NCBI GenBank assembly: GCA_021732845.1
Contig: JAKFUF010000008.1
Span: 1-64,000 of the forward strand
Source: Planctomycetaceae bacterium
GTDB taxonomy: Bacteria; Planctomycetota; Planctomycetia; Planctomycetales; Planctomycetaceae
Length of the DNA stretch: 64,000 nucleotides
Reading direction: 5' to 3'
Positions 35,498 to 45,422 of this stretch are shown one piece after another (within the stretch, counting starts at the first letter, position 1; every line of letters begins with the position of its first letter). The position numbers and the translations under genes were made by a program. The notes under the pieces are model-generated. The model saw only the letters and a list, made by a program, of their open reading frames with translations. It searched no databases and had not been told where the DNA came from.

Positions 35498-35580
35498 TTG
35501 CGTGATTCCGGGACACTGGCAGTGGAGCCAGAGCGAGCGCCAGCAAGTGGCTTCACGACAGGTGTCCCGAAATCACGCAA
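35498..35580. repeat. Dispersed 83-base inverted-repeat element, copy A
   Basis: The arms 35498-35515 (ttgcgtgattccgggaca) and 35563-35580 pair at 17 of 18 positions. A related element lies at 54649-54732, and the internal sequences also align (cagt..agcc.gag, cgccagc, tcacgac). It sits between two convergent genes and may also terminate transcription, but homology of the middle makes a mobile-repeat origin more likely. Confidence 0.75.
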
Positions 35581-35631
35581 AACTATATAGGTGCCGGAGG
35601 ACTCCCAGTTTGCCATTTGTTTTCCCGCCTC

Positions 35632-38600
35632 TCACATCTTCAAAAAACTCTCAATCTCACGTTGAATCGGTCCCATCTGGCGCTGGATGGCGACAAACAG
35701 TTCTCCCGCTTGCTCAAGCTGGGCCTCCTTGCCGGCTTCTTCGCACCGGGCGGCGAGTTCCGCCGCGGTGGGGACGCCGAAGACTCGGAGTGAGCCCTTG
35801 AGGGTGTGAGCCGCGCGCTGCACGACTTTTGCGTCGCCCTTGAGCAGTGCCTGGTTGAGCTGGATGCAGATCCGCGGGGCTTCTTCCAGGAAGGCCTCGA
35901 CAACGGCCCGCAGCAGTTCTTCGTCGTTGTTGACCGACTCGCGGGCGTGTGTCCAATCGACTTCATTGGGTGGAGTGTCATCGTCCAGCACGCTGCCCGC
36001 ATCTTCCACGGCGTGCGAGTCGAGGCACTTGTCGATGGCGGCGAACAGCTCGCTGACGCGCACCGGCTTGGTCACATACTCATCCATTCCCGCCTCCAGG
36101 CAGCGTTCGCGGTCGCCCTTCATGGCATGCGCGGTCATGGCGATGATCGGGATGTGCTGGCCCGTGCGTTCTTCGCGGCGGCGAATGGTGGCGGCGGCCT
36201 CCAGCCCGTCCATTTCCGGCATCTGCACATCCATGAGGACCAGATCGAACTTCTGGGTTTCCAGCGCCGCCAGCGCCTCCTTGCCATTGTTGGCGACCGT
36301 GATCTTGTGTCCGTATTTTCCCAGCAGACCCAGCGCCAGCTTCTGATTGACGAGGCTGTCCTCGGCCAGCAGGATTTTGAGCACCCGCGCTCCGGCGGGG
36401 ATCTGCGGCGGCGGTGCCCCCGGAGTGTCCGATTCCGCGGTCGTCGCGCCGATCGCCGCGGCGATGGCATCGAACAGTTCGGACTGCTTGATCGGCTTCA
36501 TCAGGTAGGCCGCGATCCCCAACTGTTCGCAGCGGGAAACATCCTCCGGACGGTTGCCGCTGGTGAGCATCATCACCACCGCACTGCCCAACTCCGCATC
36601 CTCTTTGACCTGGGTGGCGAAGGTGAAGCCATCCACATCGGGCATGTTCGAATCGGTCAGCACCAGGTCAAAACTGTTCCCTGCCGCGCGGGCGGTGCGC
36701 ATCGCCGCGATGCCGTCGGACGCACCCGCCGCCAGCGTCGGATGCATCCGCCAGTTGTGCAGCATCTCCTGCAGGATGCGGCGATTGGTCGCATTGTCAT
36801 CCACCACCAGCACCTTCAGGCCGACGAGGCTCGACTTGTGAACCGAGCGGGTGTCGATTCCTTCTCCATCGCCGTGCATGAAGAACGCGGTGAAGAAAAA
36901 TGTGCTGCCTTGCCCCGGCCGGCTTTCCAGCCAGATCCGCCCCCCCATCAGTTCGACCAGCCGCGAGCAGATGGCCAGACCCAGCCCGGTGCCGCCATAC
37001 CGACGCGTTGTCGAAGAATCCGCCTGTTCAAAGGCTTCGAAGACGCGGGATTGTTCCGAAGGAGAGATGCCAATGCCCGTATCGGAAACCGAAAACTGCA
37101 GCTCGACACCGTCCTCGTCGGATTCGGACAGTTTCTCAACATTGACCACAATTTCGCCGCGCTCCGTGAACTTCACGGCGTTTCCGGCCAGGTTCATGAT
37201 CACCTGCCGCAGCCGACCGGGATCCCCCTGCAGGAACGAAGGCACGTCGGGCTTCACATCAAAAATGACTTCCAGGCCCTTGCCATGAGCCCGCACCGCC
37301 AGTGCCCGCATCGCGTCGCCCAGCCGCTCGCGGAGATCAAACACGACATCGTCGAGGCTCAGCTTGCCGGCCTCGATTTTCGAGAAATCCAGCACATCAT
37401 TGATGATGCCGAGCAGCGATTCACCCGATTCGCGGACGATCTCCAGGTACTCGCGCTGCAGTGGAGTGAGCGAACTGTCCAGCACCAGCTCCGTCATCCC
37501 GATGACGGCGTTCATCGGCGTGCGGATCTCGTGGCTCATATTCGCCAGAAAATCGCTCTTCGCCCGATTGGCCGATTCGGCCGCCTCCTTGGCCGCGAGA
37601 ATTTCCAGTTCCGCCTGTTTGCGGCGGGTCACATCCCGCAGATAAACGGTGAACAGCACGGCCCCGTCCAGCGGAATCGTGCGGATCGACATTTCGGCGA
37701 CGAACTCTTCTCCCGACTTGCGGATCGCCGTGGTCTCCGTGCGGTTGTTCATCAGCGTCGTGTACGACGACCCGGAGTTCTGCTGTTCCAGGGCGAACGC
37801 GCGGTATTCCGGGGGGAACAGCAGTTCGTTCATCTCCCGGCCGGACACCTCACGCAGCTTGTAGCCAAAAATCTTTTCCGCGGCCGGGTTCCACTCGATG
37901 ATCCGTCCGCCCTCGTCCAGGGTGATGATCGCGTCCAGCGCGGCTTCGAACACGGCCCGCTTGCGGGCCTCGCTTTCCTGCAGGGCCTTTTCCGCCAGCT
38001 TCTGCTCGGTGATGTCCCGCGAAATCCCAAACGTGCCGACCGTTTTGCCCGTGCTGTCGCGGAGGGGGAGCTTGGTGGTGATGACCCACGTCTGGCGGCC
38101 ATCGGGCCAGGTCTCGCGCTCTTCAATCCCGATGAGCGGCTTGTTGGACAACATCAGCCGCTGCTCGTCTTCTGCCGTCTTTTTAGCAAACTCAAGGCTG
38201 AAATAATCGCGGTCGGTCTTTCCACGCACGATCGCCGGATCGGTGATGCCAAATTTCTCAGCCACCCCTTTGCTGGCCCGCAGGAACCGGCTCTGCGTGT
38301 CCTTGAAATAGATGCTGTCCGGCAGGTTCGACATCAGGGTCTGCAGCAGGTAGCGTTCCTGGTGCAGGTCGGCCTCGGTCTGTTTGCGGTCGGAGACATC
38401 CCAAAAAATCCCCTGCGTGCCGACGATGTTGCCCGAGGCGTCGTACACCGGCGTCTTCAGCACCTGCACCCACCGGGCCTTGCCGGCGACTTCGTTGCGC
38501 TCGACATCCTCGACCTGGGTACCGGATTGAATCACCCGCTGGTCATCCTGGCGGAACTTGTGCGCCAAATCTTCGGGGAACAGGTCATAGTCGGTCTTCC

Positions 38601-39054
38601 CCAGCAACCCCGCCACAGAGATGCCGATGAATTTGGAATACGCGCCGTTGACGAAAGTCAGCCGCCCCTGCAGGTCCTTCCGCAGAATGCACATCGGCAG
38701 GGTTTCGACAAGAGAGTGATACAGCGCCTCCGAATTCCGCAGCGCCACCTCGGCACGCCGCCGCTCGTCAATTTCCGCCGCCAGTTCTTCCTGGGCCTTG
38801 CCGGCCGTGCGGCGCACCTTTTGAATCGTCAGGGCCAGCAGCAGTGCCCCCAGCAATGCAAGCCCGATGCCAACTCCCCAAGACTGCGACAGCCGCAACA
38901 TCATGGCCGCCGGCTGTCCAGAGTGCAGGGCCTGCTGGAGCTGCAATTGCGACCAGACGAAGAGCAGTCCGGTCATCGCGAACAGCCCGGCGACAACCGC
39001 CAAACCGTAGCGTTTCAATCCATCCACAACGACCGTCGGCTGTGACTTGCCCAT
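35632..39054 (-). CDS. Hybrid sensor histidine kinase (PAS, HisKA, HATPase, two receivers, HPt)
   Basis: The 1140-residue protein is a complete phosphorelay in one chain. Two membrane helices (about 15-32 and 55-80) are followed by three PAS domains (about 105-230, 235-360, 365-490). The dimerisation domain has the phospho-accepting Ser-His-Glu-Ile-Arg-Thr-Pro-Met, and the ATPase domain has [10 protein letters not shown], Asp-Thr-Gly-Ile-Gly-Ile and Gly-Thr-Gly-Leu-Gly-Leu. Receiver one has Leu-Thr-Asp-Ser-Asn-Met-Pro-Asp and receiver two Leu-Met-Asp-Val-Gln-Met-Pro-Glu. The C-terminal HPt carries Ala-His-Thr-Leu-Lys-Gly-Ser. The domain order is BarA-like. No DNA-binding response regulator is adjacent, so the target is unknown. 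Confidence 0.96.
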   Translation of the reverse strand: MGKSQPTVVVDGLKRYGLAVVAGLFAMTGLLFVWSQLQLQQALHSGQPAAMMLRLSQSWGVGIGLALLGALLLALTIQKVRRTAGKAQEELAAEIDERRRAEVALRNSEALYHSLVETLPMCILRKDLQGRLTFVNGAYSKFIGISVAGLLGKTDYDLFPEDLAHKFRQDDQRVIQSGTQVEDVERNEVAGKARWVQVLKTPVYDASGNIVGTQGIFWDVSDRKQTEADLHQERYLLQTLMSNLPDSIYFKDTQSRFLRASKGVAEKFGITDPAIVRGKTDRDYFSLEFAKKTAEDEQRLMLSNKPLIGIEERETWPDGRQTWVITTKLPLRDSTGKTVGTFGISRDITEQKLAEKALQESEARKRAVFEAALDAIITLDEGGRIIEWNPAAEKIFGYKLREVSGREMNELLFPPEYRAFALEQQNSGSSYTTLMNNRTETTAIRKSGEEFVAEMSIRTIPLDGAVLFTVYLRDVTRRKQAELEILAAKEAAESANRAKSDFLANMSHEIRTPMNAVIGMTELVLDSSLTPLQREYLEIVRESGESLLGIINDVLDFSKIEAGKLSLDDVVFDLRERLGDAMRALAVRAHGKGLEVIFDVKPDVPSFLQGDPGRLRQVIMNLAGNAVKFTERGEIVVNVEKLSESDEDGVELQFSVSDTGIGISPSEQSRVFEAFEQADSSTTRRYGGTGLGLAICSRLVELMGGRIWLESRPGQGSTFFFTAFFMHGDGEGIDTRSVHKSSLVGLKVLVVDDNATNRRILQEMLHNWRMHPTLAAGASDGIAAMRTARAAGNSFDLVLTDSNMPDVDGFTFATQVKEDAELGSAVVMMLTSGNRPEDVSRCEQLGIAAYLMKPIKQSELFDAIAAAIGATTAESDTPGAPPPQIPAGARVLKILLAEDSLVNQKLALGLLGKYGHKITVANNGKEALAALETQKFDLVLMDVQMPEMDGLEAAATIRRREERTGQHIPIIAMTAHAMKGDRERCLEAGMDEYVTKPVRVSELFAAIDKCLDSHAVEDAGSVLDDDTPPNEVDWTHARESVNNDEELLRAVVEAFLEEAPRICIQLNQALLKGDAKVVQRAAHTLKGSLRVFGVPTAAELAARCEEAGKEAQLEQAGELFVAIQRQMGPIQREIESFLKM

Positions 39055-39136
39055 TGCTCCGCCAGCACCGGGGATCCGAGAGATTCAAGGCTGGACGCAG
39101 TATAGCGTGATGTCAATTCATTTTCAGAGTCGCCGC

Positions 39137-40378
39137 TCACGTCATTGAGCGAAATCGCCACCAGCCCAAAGTAAAGAACACCCCGGTGAAGGTCAGCAGC
39201 GCGCCGCAGCACTGCGTGACCACGGCCAGATCGATCGGTCGGTGGGTCAGGACTTCGTCATAGGCGATCAGGGCCCAGGCATGCGGCGTCACGAGGCTGA
39301 CCTGTTGCATGACCATCGGCAGCCAGTCGCGGGGCATGAACACCCCGCTGATGGCGGCCATCATGATCACCAGGAAGGTGGCATAGGCTTCGACTTGCGA
39401 TTCGGTGCGAACCACCGTGGCCGTCAGCAGTCCCAGGGTGGTCGCCGAGAACGAGGTGCAGATCATCACGGGGAGCAGGAGCCACGGCTCGGAGCCCCAG
39501 GACATGCCGAAAATCAGCTTTCCCGAGAGGAACAGCAGCCCCGTTTGAATGACCGACAGCAGCAGGAACGGGACAGTCTTGCCGATCAGAATCGAGACCG
39601 AGGGGATCGGTGCCAGCCGCAGCCTGCGCAGTGTTCCGAGGCTCAGCTCCGCGAGGAACGAGCGGGCCATGATCTGCACCAGAAAGAACACGAACATTAC
39701 GGTATAGGCTGGCACCAGCACTTCGTAGATGCCGTTGGTCTCGTCGGGCGGTGGGGTCGGCGATTCTGCCGGTCTCGGCTGCTCCTCGGGCGGCAGATCC
39801 TCGGGAGATTCCGGGGGCCGCTTCACCGCCTTGTCGATCCAATTTGAAATCAGCCGGTTCCGCCGCACGACATGTGGCGTGAGAATCCGCATCGACTCGG
39901 CCAGGATCAACTGCCGGACAATCGCCCCCACGCTGGCGAACAGCGGCTTCTGCTCGACGTGCACGTCAATGGCGTCCAGCCCCCCGGACAGGCGGCCACG
40001 CGTCTGATCGAGCAGATCGACGACGTGCAGTTCTTCGACACGCTCCTGAAACTGCGGTCCCAGAATCACCGCGGCGCTGCATTTCTTGGTGGTGACGAGG
40101 ACCGACGCCTCTTCGCGCGTGGGCAGTTCAACGATGACCACCCCCTCGCGCAGCTTGAGGCTCTCGACGATTTCCTTGGAGACATCTCCGCCGTCGAGAT
40201 TGACGACCGCAATTTTCAGTTGCTGGTTTCGCTGCTTCCAGCCCAGCAGTTGTCCCGTCGACAGTCCGAGAATGCTGATGAACAAGAGTGGCAGCACCAG
40301 CAGAATGAACAGCGCGGGTTTGTCGCGGAGCAGCAGCCGCAGGTCCTTCAGAATGATCAGGCTGGCCGAGTACAACAT
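39137..40378 (-). CDS. ABC-2 type transporter permease
   Basis: The 413-residue inner-membrane protein matches ABC-2 permeases of the type with a large extracytoplasmic loop. It has one N-terminal helix (Leu-Phe-Ile-Leu-Leu-Val-Leu-Pro-Leu-Leu-Phe-Ile-Ser-Ile-Leu-Gly) and a soluble domain of about 180 residues (Leu-Lys-Ile-Ala-Val-Val-Asn-Leu-Asp). Five helices follow in the last 200 residues, including the conserved Gly-Val-Phe-Met-Pro-Arg-Asp-Trp-Leu-Pro turn. No ATPase gene is adjacent, so the partner is encoded elsewhere. The exported substrate is unknown. It lies 82 bases upstream of the histidine kinase gene on the same strand. Confidence 0.88.
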   Translation of the reverse strand: MLYSASLIILKDLRLLLRDKPALFILLVLPLLFISILGLSTGQLLGWKQRNQQLKIAVVNLDGGDVSKEIVESLKLREGVVIVELPTREEASVLVTTKKCSAAVILGPQFQERVEELHVVDLLDQTRGRLSGGLDAIDVHVEQKPLFASVGAIVRQLILAESMRILTPHVVRRNRLISNWIDKAVKRPPESPEDLPPEEQPRPAESPTPPPDETNGIYEVLVPAYTVMFVFFLVQIMARSFLAELSLGTLRRLRLAPIPSVSILIGKTVPFLLLSVIQTGLLFLSGKLIFGMSWGSEPWLLLPVMICTSFSATTLGLLTATVVRTESQVEAYATFLVIMMAAISGVFMPRDWLPMVMQQVSLVTPHAWALIAYDEVLTHRPIDLAVVTQCCGALLTFTGVFFTLGWWRFRSMT

Positions 40379-40465
40379 GCAGAAGGCGATCTTCGAACCG
40401 AGGCAGGTGCGGCAAATGGCACGATGGAAATGGCGCGCGGCGCTGAGGCGGTGTCAGCAGTCCAA

Positions 40466-40810
40466 TCAGGCTCCCAACGTCTCGCCAAGTTCCCGCAGGA
40501 CTTCCAACGAATAGATGCCCGAATCGTGTCCGTCGCTGAAATCGATATGGTAGGCGTAGTTGCCGAGGGCCTGCATCCCCGTCCCCCGCACGGCCTCCGC
40601 CTCTCCCGGCTTGAGGATGTTGAACATCGGCGGCGGTTCGTTTTTCTTCGCCCGGCAGACCGCGCAGGGGCAGTTGCTGCGGATCTGCTGCCAGGTCAGA
40701 GTATGGGTGACTCCGTCGCTCCAGGTCAGACGGAGCTTCTCGGCATCGCCCTTCAGGCCCGTCAAGGCGGCTGTGCGGGCGGAACTGGTCTTGGCGTTGG
40801 AATCGGACAC
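40466..40810 (-). CDS. DUF971 domain protein
   Basis: The 114-residue product contains a full DUF971 (GBBH-like N-terminal) domain, found alone or fused to gamma-butyrobetaine hydroxylase. Visible landmarks are Leu-Thr-Trp-Ser-Asp-Gly-Val-Thr-His, Leu-Arg-Ser/Ile-Arg-Ser-Asn-Cys-Pro-Cys-Ala-Val-Cys-Arg and Tyr-His-Ile-Asp-Phe-Ser-Asp-Gly-His-Asp-Ser-Gly-Ile-Tyr, with cysteines that could bind a metal. The start is uncertain: I chose the GTG that gives family-typical length; an ATG at 40936 would add 42 residues without conserved features. DUF971 proteins are often linked to iron-sulfur cluster handling, but nothing local confirms that. Confidence 0.85.
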   Translation of the reverse strand: MSDSNAKTSSARTAALTGLKGDAEKLRLTWSDGVTHTLTWQQIRSNCPCAVCRAKKNEPPPMFNILKPGEAEAVRGTGMQALGNYAYHIDFSDGHDSGIYSLEVLRELGETLGA

Positions 40811-41039
40811 GGTGTGCCAGGAGATGCGGGAAAAGGAAAGTGACTTTGTGTGTCGTTTGTCGGCCTGAGGCCTTGGATGAGATTTTACAGTCCACGGCAC
40901 TTGAAGACGATGCAAGCGAATGAGCTGGTCTGGCATGCCATCTGCCTAATGTGTGCAGATGCCCGAGCCACGCCAGAAACCGCAGCCAAACGGCATCGTT
41001 TCCCCTTGTTTGTGGCTCATCCTGTTGCGGAATTTAAAC

Positions 41040-41342
41040 ATGAAGCCCACCTGGATCAGCCGTCTTGCCTTGATGCTGGCGATTGTCGCTGGAGGCACGG
41101 CAAATTCCGCGCAGGCTGAAGGTTGGCTGTTTCGCCGCTCATACTACAGCCACAACGACAGTCCCGGCTTCAATGGGGGCGAAGTGCCCGTCGCCCGTTC
41201 GGCGTACCGCGAGGCGATAGTCGGCGGCCGCGGACGGTTCTCGATTCGTGGCGGCTATCGCTACAACAGCATCGTGATCCCCAACGGCAACGGATTTGAC
41301 CGCACGGTGATCCGCGAGAATTGGGTCGATCTCGACAACTGA
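41040..41342 (+). CDS. Small secreted protein of unknown function
   Basis: The 100-residue protein starts at an ATG that opens a classic signal peptide (Arg-Leu-Ala-Leu-Met-Leu-Ala-Ile-Val-Ala-Gly-Gly, cut after Ala-Gln-Ala). The mature part of about 73 residues is basic, with tyrosine and glycine (Phe-Arg-Arg-Ser-Tyr-Tyr-Ser-His, Gly-Gly-Arg-Gly-Arg-Phe-Ser-Ile). I recognise no family. It sits between a minus-strand DUF971 gene and the DUF1501 gene, and probably uses its own promoter. Confidence 0.65.
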   Translation: MKPTWISRLALMLAIVAGGTANSAQAEGWLFRRSYYSHNDSPGFNGGEVPVARSAYREAIVGGRGRFSIRGGYRYNSIVIPNGNGFDRTVIRENWVDLDN

Positions 41343-41488
41343 GCCACGGACCGGGATGTCTGGTCCCAACGCGCTCACAGCGATTACGCATTCTTTCTTC
41401 TTGATGCATTCCGACGGGAACGATACATTCATCAACAGACATAAATTTGTTGGATCTCGTCCAGAATCCGTCCGCTGCTGAGGTTTCG

Positions 41489-42859
41489 ATGGCCCAAAAA
41501 GCCGGCTCCCGATCGACCACTTCGCGGCGCGATTTTCTGCGTCTGGGGATGCTGGGGGCCTCAGGGTTGTCGCTGTCGCAACTGCTGCGACAAGAGGCCC
41601 AAGAGGCCCAAGCGGCAGACAGTAACGGTTCCTCCAACCGCAAAAACTCGGTGATCATCCTGTGGATGCGCGGCGGACCGAGCCACATCGACATGTGGGA
41701 CCCCAAACCCGAAGCGCCTCTGGAGTATCGCGGCGAATTTGGGGTGATGAATACGAAGGTGCCGGGAATTCTGCTGTCCGACATGCTGCCGCAATGCGCG
41801 GCGATGATGGACAAATGGTCGATCATCCGCAGCCTCAATCATCATGACGCCGGACATTCGACGGGCGACCAGATCTGTTTCACGGGCTACAACTCCGGCC
41901 CCAACCCCGATGAGAACATCCACCCCAGTTGCGGGGCGATTGTCGCGGAGCAGCTCGGCCGGCAAAGTCCGGAACTGCCAGCGTATGTGATGATTCCCAA
42001 GATGTGCCCGGGGACAAACTCAGCCTATCTGGGAGTGGCCTGCAAGCCGTTTGAGACACTGGCCGACCCGGCGCAGACGACACCATTCAATGTCCCAAAT
42101 TTTGCCCTGCCCGAAGGGATTACCGTCAACCGCGTGGGCGACCGGCGCGGACTATTGCAGGGGTTTGACCGCCTGAAGAATGATGTCGACAGTCGCGGCC
42201 AGTTCCAGGCGATGGACCGGTTTCAGCAGCAGGCGTGGGGCATCCTGACTTCGCCCAAGGCCCGCGAGGCGTTTGATCTGGAGGCTGAACCGCAGTCAGT
42301 TCGTGCGCGGTATGGGTTCATGCCCGCATTCGATCCCGGCGCTTCCAACCGCTGCGGAGCCCCCAACTGGAGCCAGCGAATGCTGCTGGCGCGGCGGTTG
42401 GTGGAAGCTGGAGTGCGACTGGTCACGGTCGACCTCCGCTGGTGGGACACCCACGTCAAAGGGTTCGACTCACTGCGGCGTGGCTTCCTGCCGCGATTTG
42501 ACCTGGCCTATTCGGCCCTGATTGACGACCTGGAACAACGCGGCCTGCTCTCCAGCACGCTGGTTCTTGCGTGGGGGGAATTCGGCCGTACGCCCCGCGT
42601 GAACAACGACGCCGGACGCGACCATTACCCCAATGTCTTCAGCGCCGCGCTGGCGGGCGGGCCTGTCATCGGTGGGCGCGTGGTGGGCGAGTCGGATTCC
42701 AAGGGGGCATTCCCCAAAACCAACCCCAAGTCGCCGCAGGATGTGCTGGCGACTGTCTACCGGCACCTGGGCATCGACACCACACGCAGCTACATCAACA
42801 ATGCGGGCCGGCCGATTGCCGTCTTGCCGTCGGGCACGCCGCTTCTGGAATTGTCTTGA
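41489..42859 (+). CDS. DUF1501 family protein, Tat-exported
   Basis: The 456-residue protein opens with a Tat signal (Ser-Arg-Arg-Asp-Phe-Leu-Arg-Leu-Gly followed by Leu-Gly-Ala-Ser-Gly-Leu-Ser-Leu). DUF1501 landmarks are Trp-Met-Arg-Gly-Gly-Pro-Ser-His-Ile-Asp-Met-Trp-Asp-Pro-Lys-Pro, Gly-Glu-Phe-Gly-Arg-Thr-Pro and Gly-Arg-Asp-His-Tyr-Pro. The ATG at 41489 follows gctgagg at good spacing; an in-frame upstream start at 41447 has none. The gene is followed after 25 bases by the PPC-domain gene at 42885, so the two probably form an operon. Compared with 25832-27178 it is clearly related but not a close copy. Confidence 0.93.
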   Translation: MAQKAGSRSTTSRRDFLRLGMLGASGLSLSQLLRQEAQEAQAADSNGSSNRKNSVIILWMRGGPSHIDMWDPKPEAPLEYRGEFGVMNTKVPGILLSDMLPQCAAMMDKWSIIRSLNHHDAGHSTGDQICFTGYNSGPNPDENIHPSCGAIVAEQLGRQSPELPAYVMIPKMCPGTNSAYLGVACKPFETLADPAQTTPFNVPNFALPEGITVNRVGDRRGLLQGFDRLKNDVDSRGQFQAMDRFQQQAWGILTSPKAREAFDLEAEPQSVRARYGFMPAFDPGASNRCGAPNWSQRMLLARRLVEAGVRLVTVDLRWWDTHVKGFDSLRRGFLPRFDLAYSALIDDLEQRGLLSSTLVLAWGEFGRTPRVNNDAGRDHYPNVFSAALAGGPVIGGRVVGESDSKGAFPKTNPKSPQDVLATVYRHLGIDTTRSYINNAGRPIAVLPSGTPLLELS

Positions 42860-42884
42860 GTCAACTCGCTCTGTCGGACGACGC

Positions 42885-45224
42885 ATGAATCGCATCTGGA
42901 GTTGCCTCTGTCTCGGTCTGTTGCTGTCTCTCTGTGGCTCAACCCTCGCCCAGGCACAGCTCGTCCCCGAGATCGGCTTCATGCATCCGGCGGGTGCGCA
43001 GCCGGGGACCACGGTCGATGTGATTCTCGGTGGCTACGACTGGACGCCGGACATGCAGCTTTTCGTGCATGATCCACGAATCAAGCTGGAACTGACCGGT
43101 GCCCCCTCGGGGGTGCTGGTGCCTGAGCCACCGTATTGGTTCGGGGCGAAGGGCCGGGGCTACGCCTGGCCCCTGTGCCGCGAGTTTCCCGCGCGGCTGA
43201 CCATTCCCGCCGATGTCCCGCCCGGTTTGATCAAATGGCAGGCCGCCAACGCCAACGGAGCCTCTCCCACAGGACTGATCTTCGTGAGCGCCGCTCCTGC
43301 GGTGGCGGAAGTTGCCAAGCGGACTGAGCCACAGGAACTTCCCGCGCTGCCGGTGACTGTCTCCGGTCAGATCCGGCGGATCGAAGAGGTGGACGAGTAC
43401 GTTTTTCGCGCGCCACAGGCGGGAATCGTCACGCTGGAGCTGTTGGCGCGCAGTCTCAACTCGCCGCTGCATGGGATGGTGAAAGTTCGTGATGCGAGCC
43501 AGAAGGTGATCGCGGACGTAGCTGACACTGAAGGGCGAGATCTGTCGGTCTCCTTTTCGGTCCTGGCCAATGAGGCTTACACGGTCAGCCTGCATGACCT
43601 CGATTTCGCCGGCGACCGTTCCTACGTCTATTGTCTCAGCCTGAAGCTGGGGCCAAAAGTTCTGGCGACTTATCCGGCCCTTGCCCAACGTGGCTCAACT
43701 CAGACGGTCGAATTCGTGGGACTGGGGTTAGCCACGGGTGCCTCGAAAATGGAGAGTGTCATCAGGGAAATCGCCGTTCCGCCAACGGCCGATGCGGTGA
43801 CGCACCCTGTTCGCATTGATACACCCTGCGGCGTGGCCGAATACAACATTCCGCTTTCCGGCATCACCGAACTGGTGAAGCCAGTGGGAGCCGGACCGAT
43901 GGCGCTGCCGACACCCGCACCAACGGGCTTGGCGGTCACTGGTGCGTTCGAAAAGCGGTTTGGTGTCGAAGAGTTTCGCATCCCTCTCAGCAAAGACCAG
44001 ACTTGGCGATTTGCCGCTGCGGCCCGGAGCCACGGTTCGCCGCTGGATCTTGAGCTGACGCTGCTGTCGCCGGAGGGCAAGGAGCTGAAGACCAGCGATG
44101 ATGCTCCGGCAACGACCGATGCCGTGTTGACCTTCACGATTCCCGCTGACGGCATCTATCAGGTACGGCTTGCCGATCGCTCAGGAAAAAGCGGGACAAG
44201 GACCGCCAACTACCGGTTGAGCCTCCAGCCCGAATTAGAAGATTTTGAGCTGACCGTCCCGGCTACGGCGAATGTCTTACTTGGTGGTGAGGCAAAGCTG
44301 GCGGTCAAGATTGTGCGCACCGGTCCCTTCAAGGGTCCCATAAACGTGACGCTGTCGGGGCTGCCGGAAGGCATTCCGGTGCCTCCCGAACAGATCATCG
44401 CCCCGGACAAAGCCGAGATCCAGTTCGACCTTAAGGTCGCTGCCGATGTGCCCGTCACCGCCGCCTTGGCGAAAGCCACGTTCACCACGACGCTCAACGG
44501 CCAGCCCGTGACCCGCACAGTGCCGGTGTTGACGGCGATCGCCATGAAGCCCCGCATCAAGATCACGCCGGAAGGTTTGGACGATGTCCGCAAGGTCCAT
44601 CGCGGCAGCACCTATCTGGCCCCGCTCCTGCTGCAGCGGCTGGAAGGGTTCAACGGCGACCTCGTTCTGGAAATGACCTCCAAGCAACAACGGCATCGGC
44701 AGGGGCTGGCCAGCGGTGAAATGGTGGTGCCTCCCGGTCCGACACGCGTGGAGTATCCGATTTTCGTCCCCGAATGGATGGAGACAACCAAGACCAGCCG
44801 GATGATCCTGAACGGCGTGGTCAAAGTCCCCGACCCGCGCGGCACCGTCCGAACCCTGGTGCAGCGGATGGAGCTGCGGATTGGCATCCTGCCTGAAGGA
44901 GCACTGCTGCGGCTCGCACACGGGGCGGGCGAGTTCACGGTGGCTCCAGGCAAGGAACTGGAACTTCCCCTTGTGCTCTCGGTCGCCACCGAGATGCAGT
45001 CGCCCATTCAGATCCAGTTGGGGCTCACCCCGGAGCAGGCTGGCCTGTTCACGCTCGACCCACAAACAGTTGCCCAGGGGCAGACAAAGTCCGTCGTCAA
45101 GATTCAAGTGGCCAACGATCCGCGCGCGCAGGGTCAGCAAACCCTGCGTCTGCGGGCCGTGGCGAGCAAGGATGGACACCCAGTCGTGTCTGAGACGAGT
45201 GTGCAGGTGCAGGTCTCACCTTAG
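42885..45224 (+). CDS. Large secreted PPC-domain protein, partner of DUF1501
   Basis: The 779-residue product has a signal peptide (cut after Ala-Gln-Ala-Gln). An N-terminal beta-rich domain (Met-His-Pro-Ala-Gly-Ala-Gln-Pro-Gly-Thr-Thr-Val) resembles IPT/TIG-like folds. Two PPC-like domains follow, one around Val-Asp-Glu-Tyr-Val-Phe-Arg-Ala-Pro and one around Val-Glu-Glu-Phe-Arg-Ile-Pro-Leu, each ending with a Tyr-Val-Tyr-Cys-Leu or Tyr-Arg-Leu-Ser-Leu strand. The C-terminal 250 residues are Ig-like modules. No catalytic motif is seen. It has the same general plan as the 7458-9584 protein. The start lies 25 bases after the DUF1501 stop. Confidence 0.85.
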   Translation: MNRIWSCLCLGLLLSLCGSTLAQAQLVPEIGFMHPAGAQPGTTVDVILGGYDWTPDMQLFVHDPRIKLELTGAPSGVLVPEPPYWFGAKGRGYAWPLCREFPARLTIPADVPPGLIKWQAANANGASPTGLIFVSAAPAVAEVAKRTEPQELPALPVTVSGQIRRIEEVDEYVFRAPQAGIVTLELLARSLNSPLHGMVKVRDASQKVIADVADTEGRDLSVSFSVLANEAYTVSLHDLDFAGDRSYVYCLSLKLGPKVLATYPALAQRGSTQTVEFVGLGLATGASKMESVIREIAVPPTADAVTHPVRIDTPCGVAEYNIPLSGITELVKPVGAGPMALPTPAPTGLAVTGAFEKRFGVEEFRIPLSKDQTWRFAAAARSHGSPLDLELTLLSPEGKELKTSDDAPATTDAVLTFTIPADGIYQVRLADRSGKSGTRTANYRLSLQPELEDFELTVPATANVLLGGEAKLAVKIVRTGPFKGPINVTLSGLPEGIPVPPEQIIAPDKAEIQFDLKVAADVPVTAALAKATFTTTLNGQPVTRTVPVLTAIAMKPRIKITPEGLDDVRKVHRGSTYLAPLLLQRLEGFNGDLVLEMTSKQQRHRQGLASGEMVVPPGPTRVEYPIFVPEWMETTKTSRMILNGVVKVPDPRGTVRTLVQRMELRIGILPEGALLRLAHGAGEFTVAPGKELELPLVLSVATEMQSPIQIQLGLTPEQAGLFTLDPQTVAQGQTKSVVKIQVANDPRAQGQQTLRLRAVASKDGHPVVSETSVQVQVSP

Positions 45225-45290
45225 AGCCAGAAAATAGCCTGTGTTTCAAGGTGCTTACTGGAGGCCATCTCTCGATAACGAGATGGGGGG

Positions 45291-45400
45291 ACCACGAATC
45301 AGACGAATGGCACGAATGACAACGCGAAGGATTTCATCACCCGCGACATCAGGCCGGTTGATGATTCGTGAAATTCGTAGGATTCGTGCAGATTCGTGGT
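45291..45400. repeat. 110-base element with perfect 10-base terminal inverted repeats
   Basis: accacgaatc (45291-45300) and gattcgtggt (45391-45400) are exact reverse complements. Further acgaat/attcgt steps are repeated inside both ends at 8 to 12 base intervals, so the two halves pair over about 30 bases with interruptions. It lies in the gap between the PPC-domain gene and the redoxin gene, both on the plus strand. Confidence 0.65.
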
Positions 45401-45422
45401 CGAGTTTCTGACTTTACGATCC

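Noticed and set aside
35806-39045. 1079-codon plus-strand open frame opposite the histidine kinase
   Set aside because: The minus-strand protein has complete kinase, receiver and HPt motifs; the antisense frame has none and is a by-product of GC-rich codon use.
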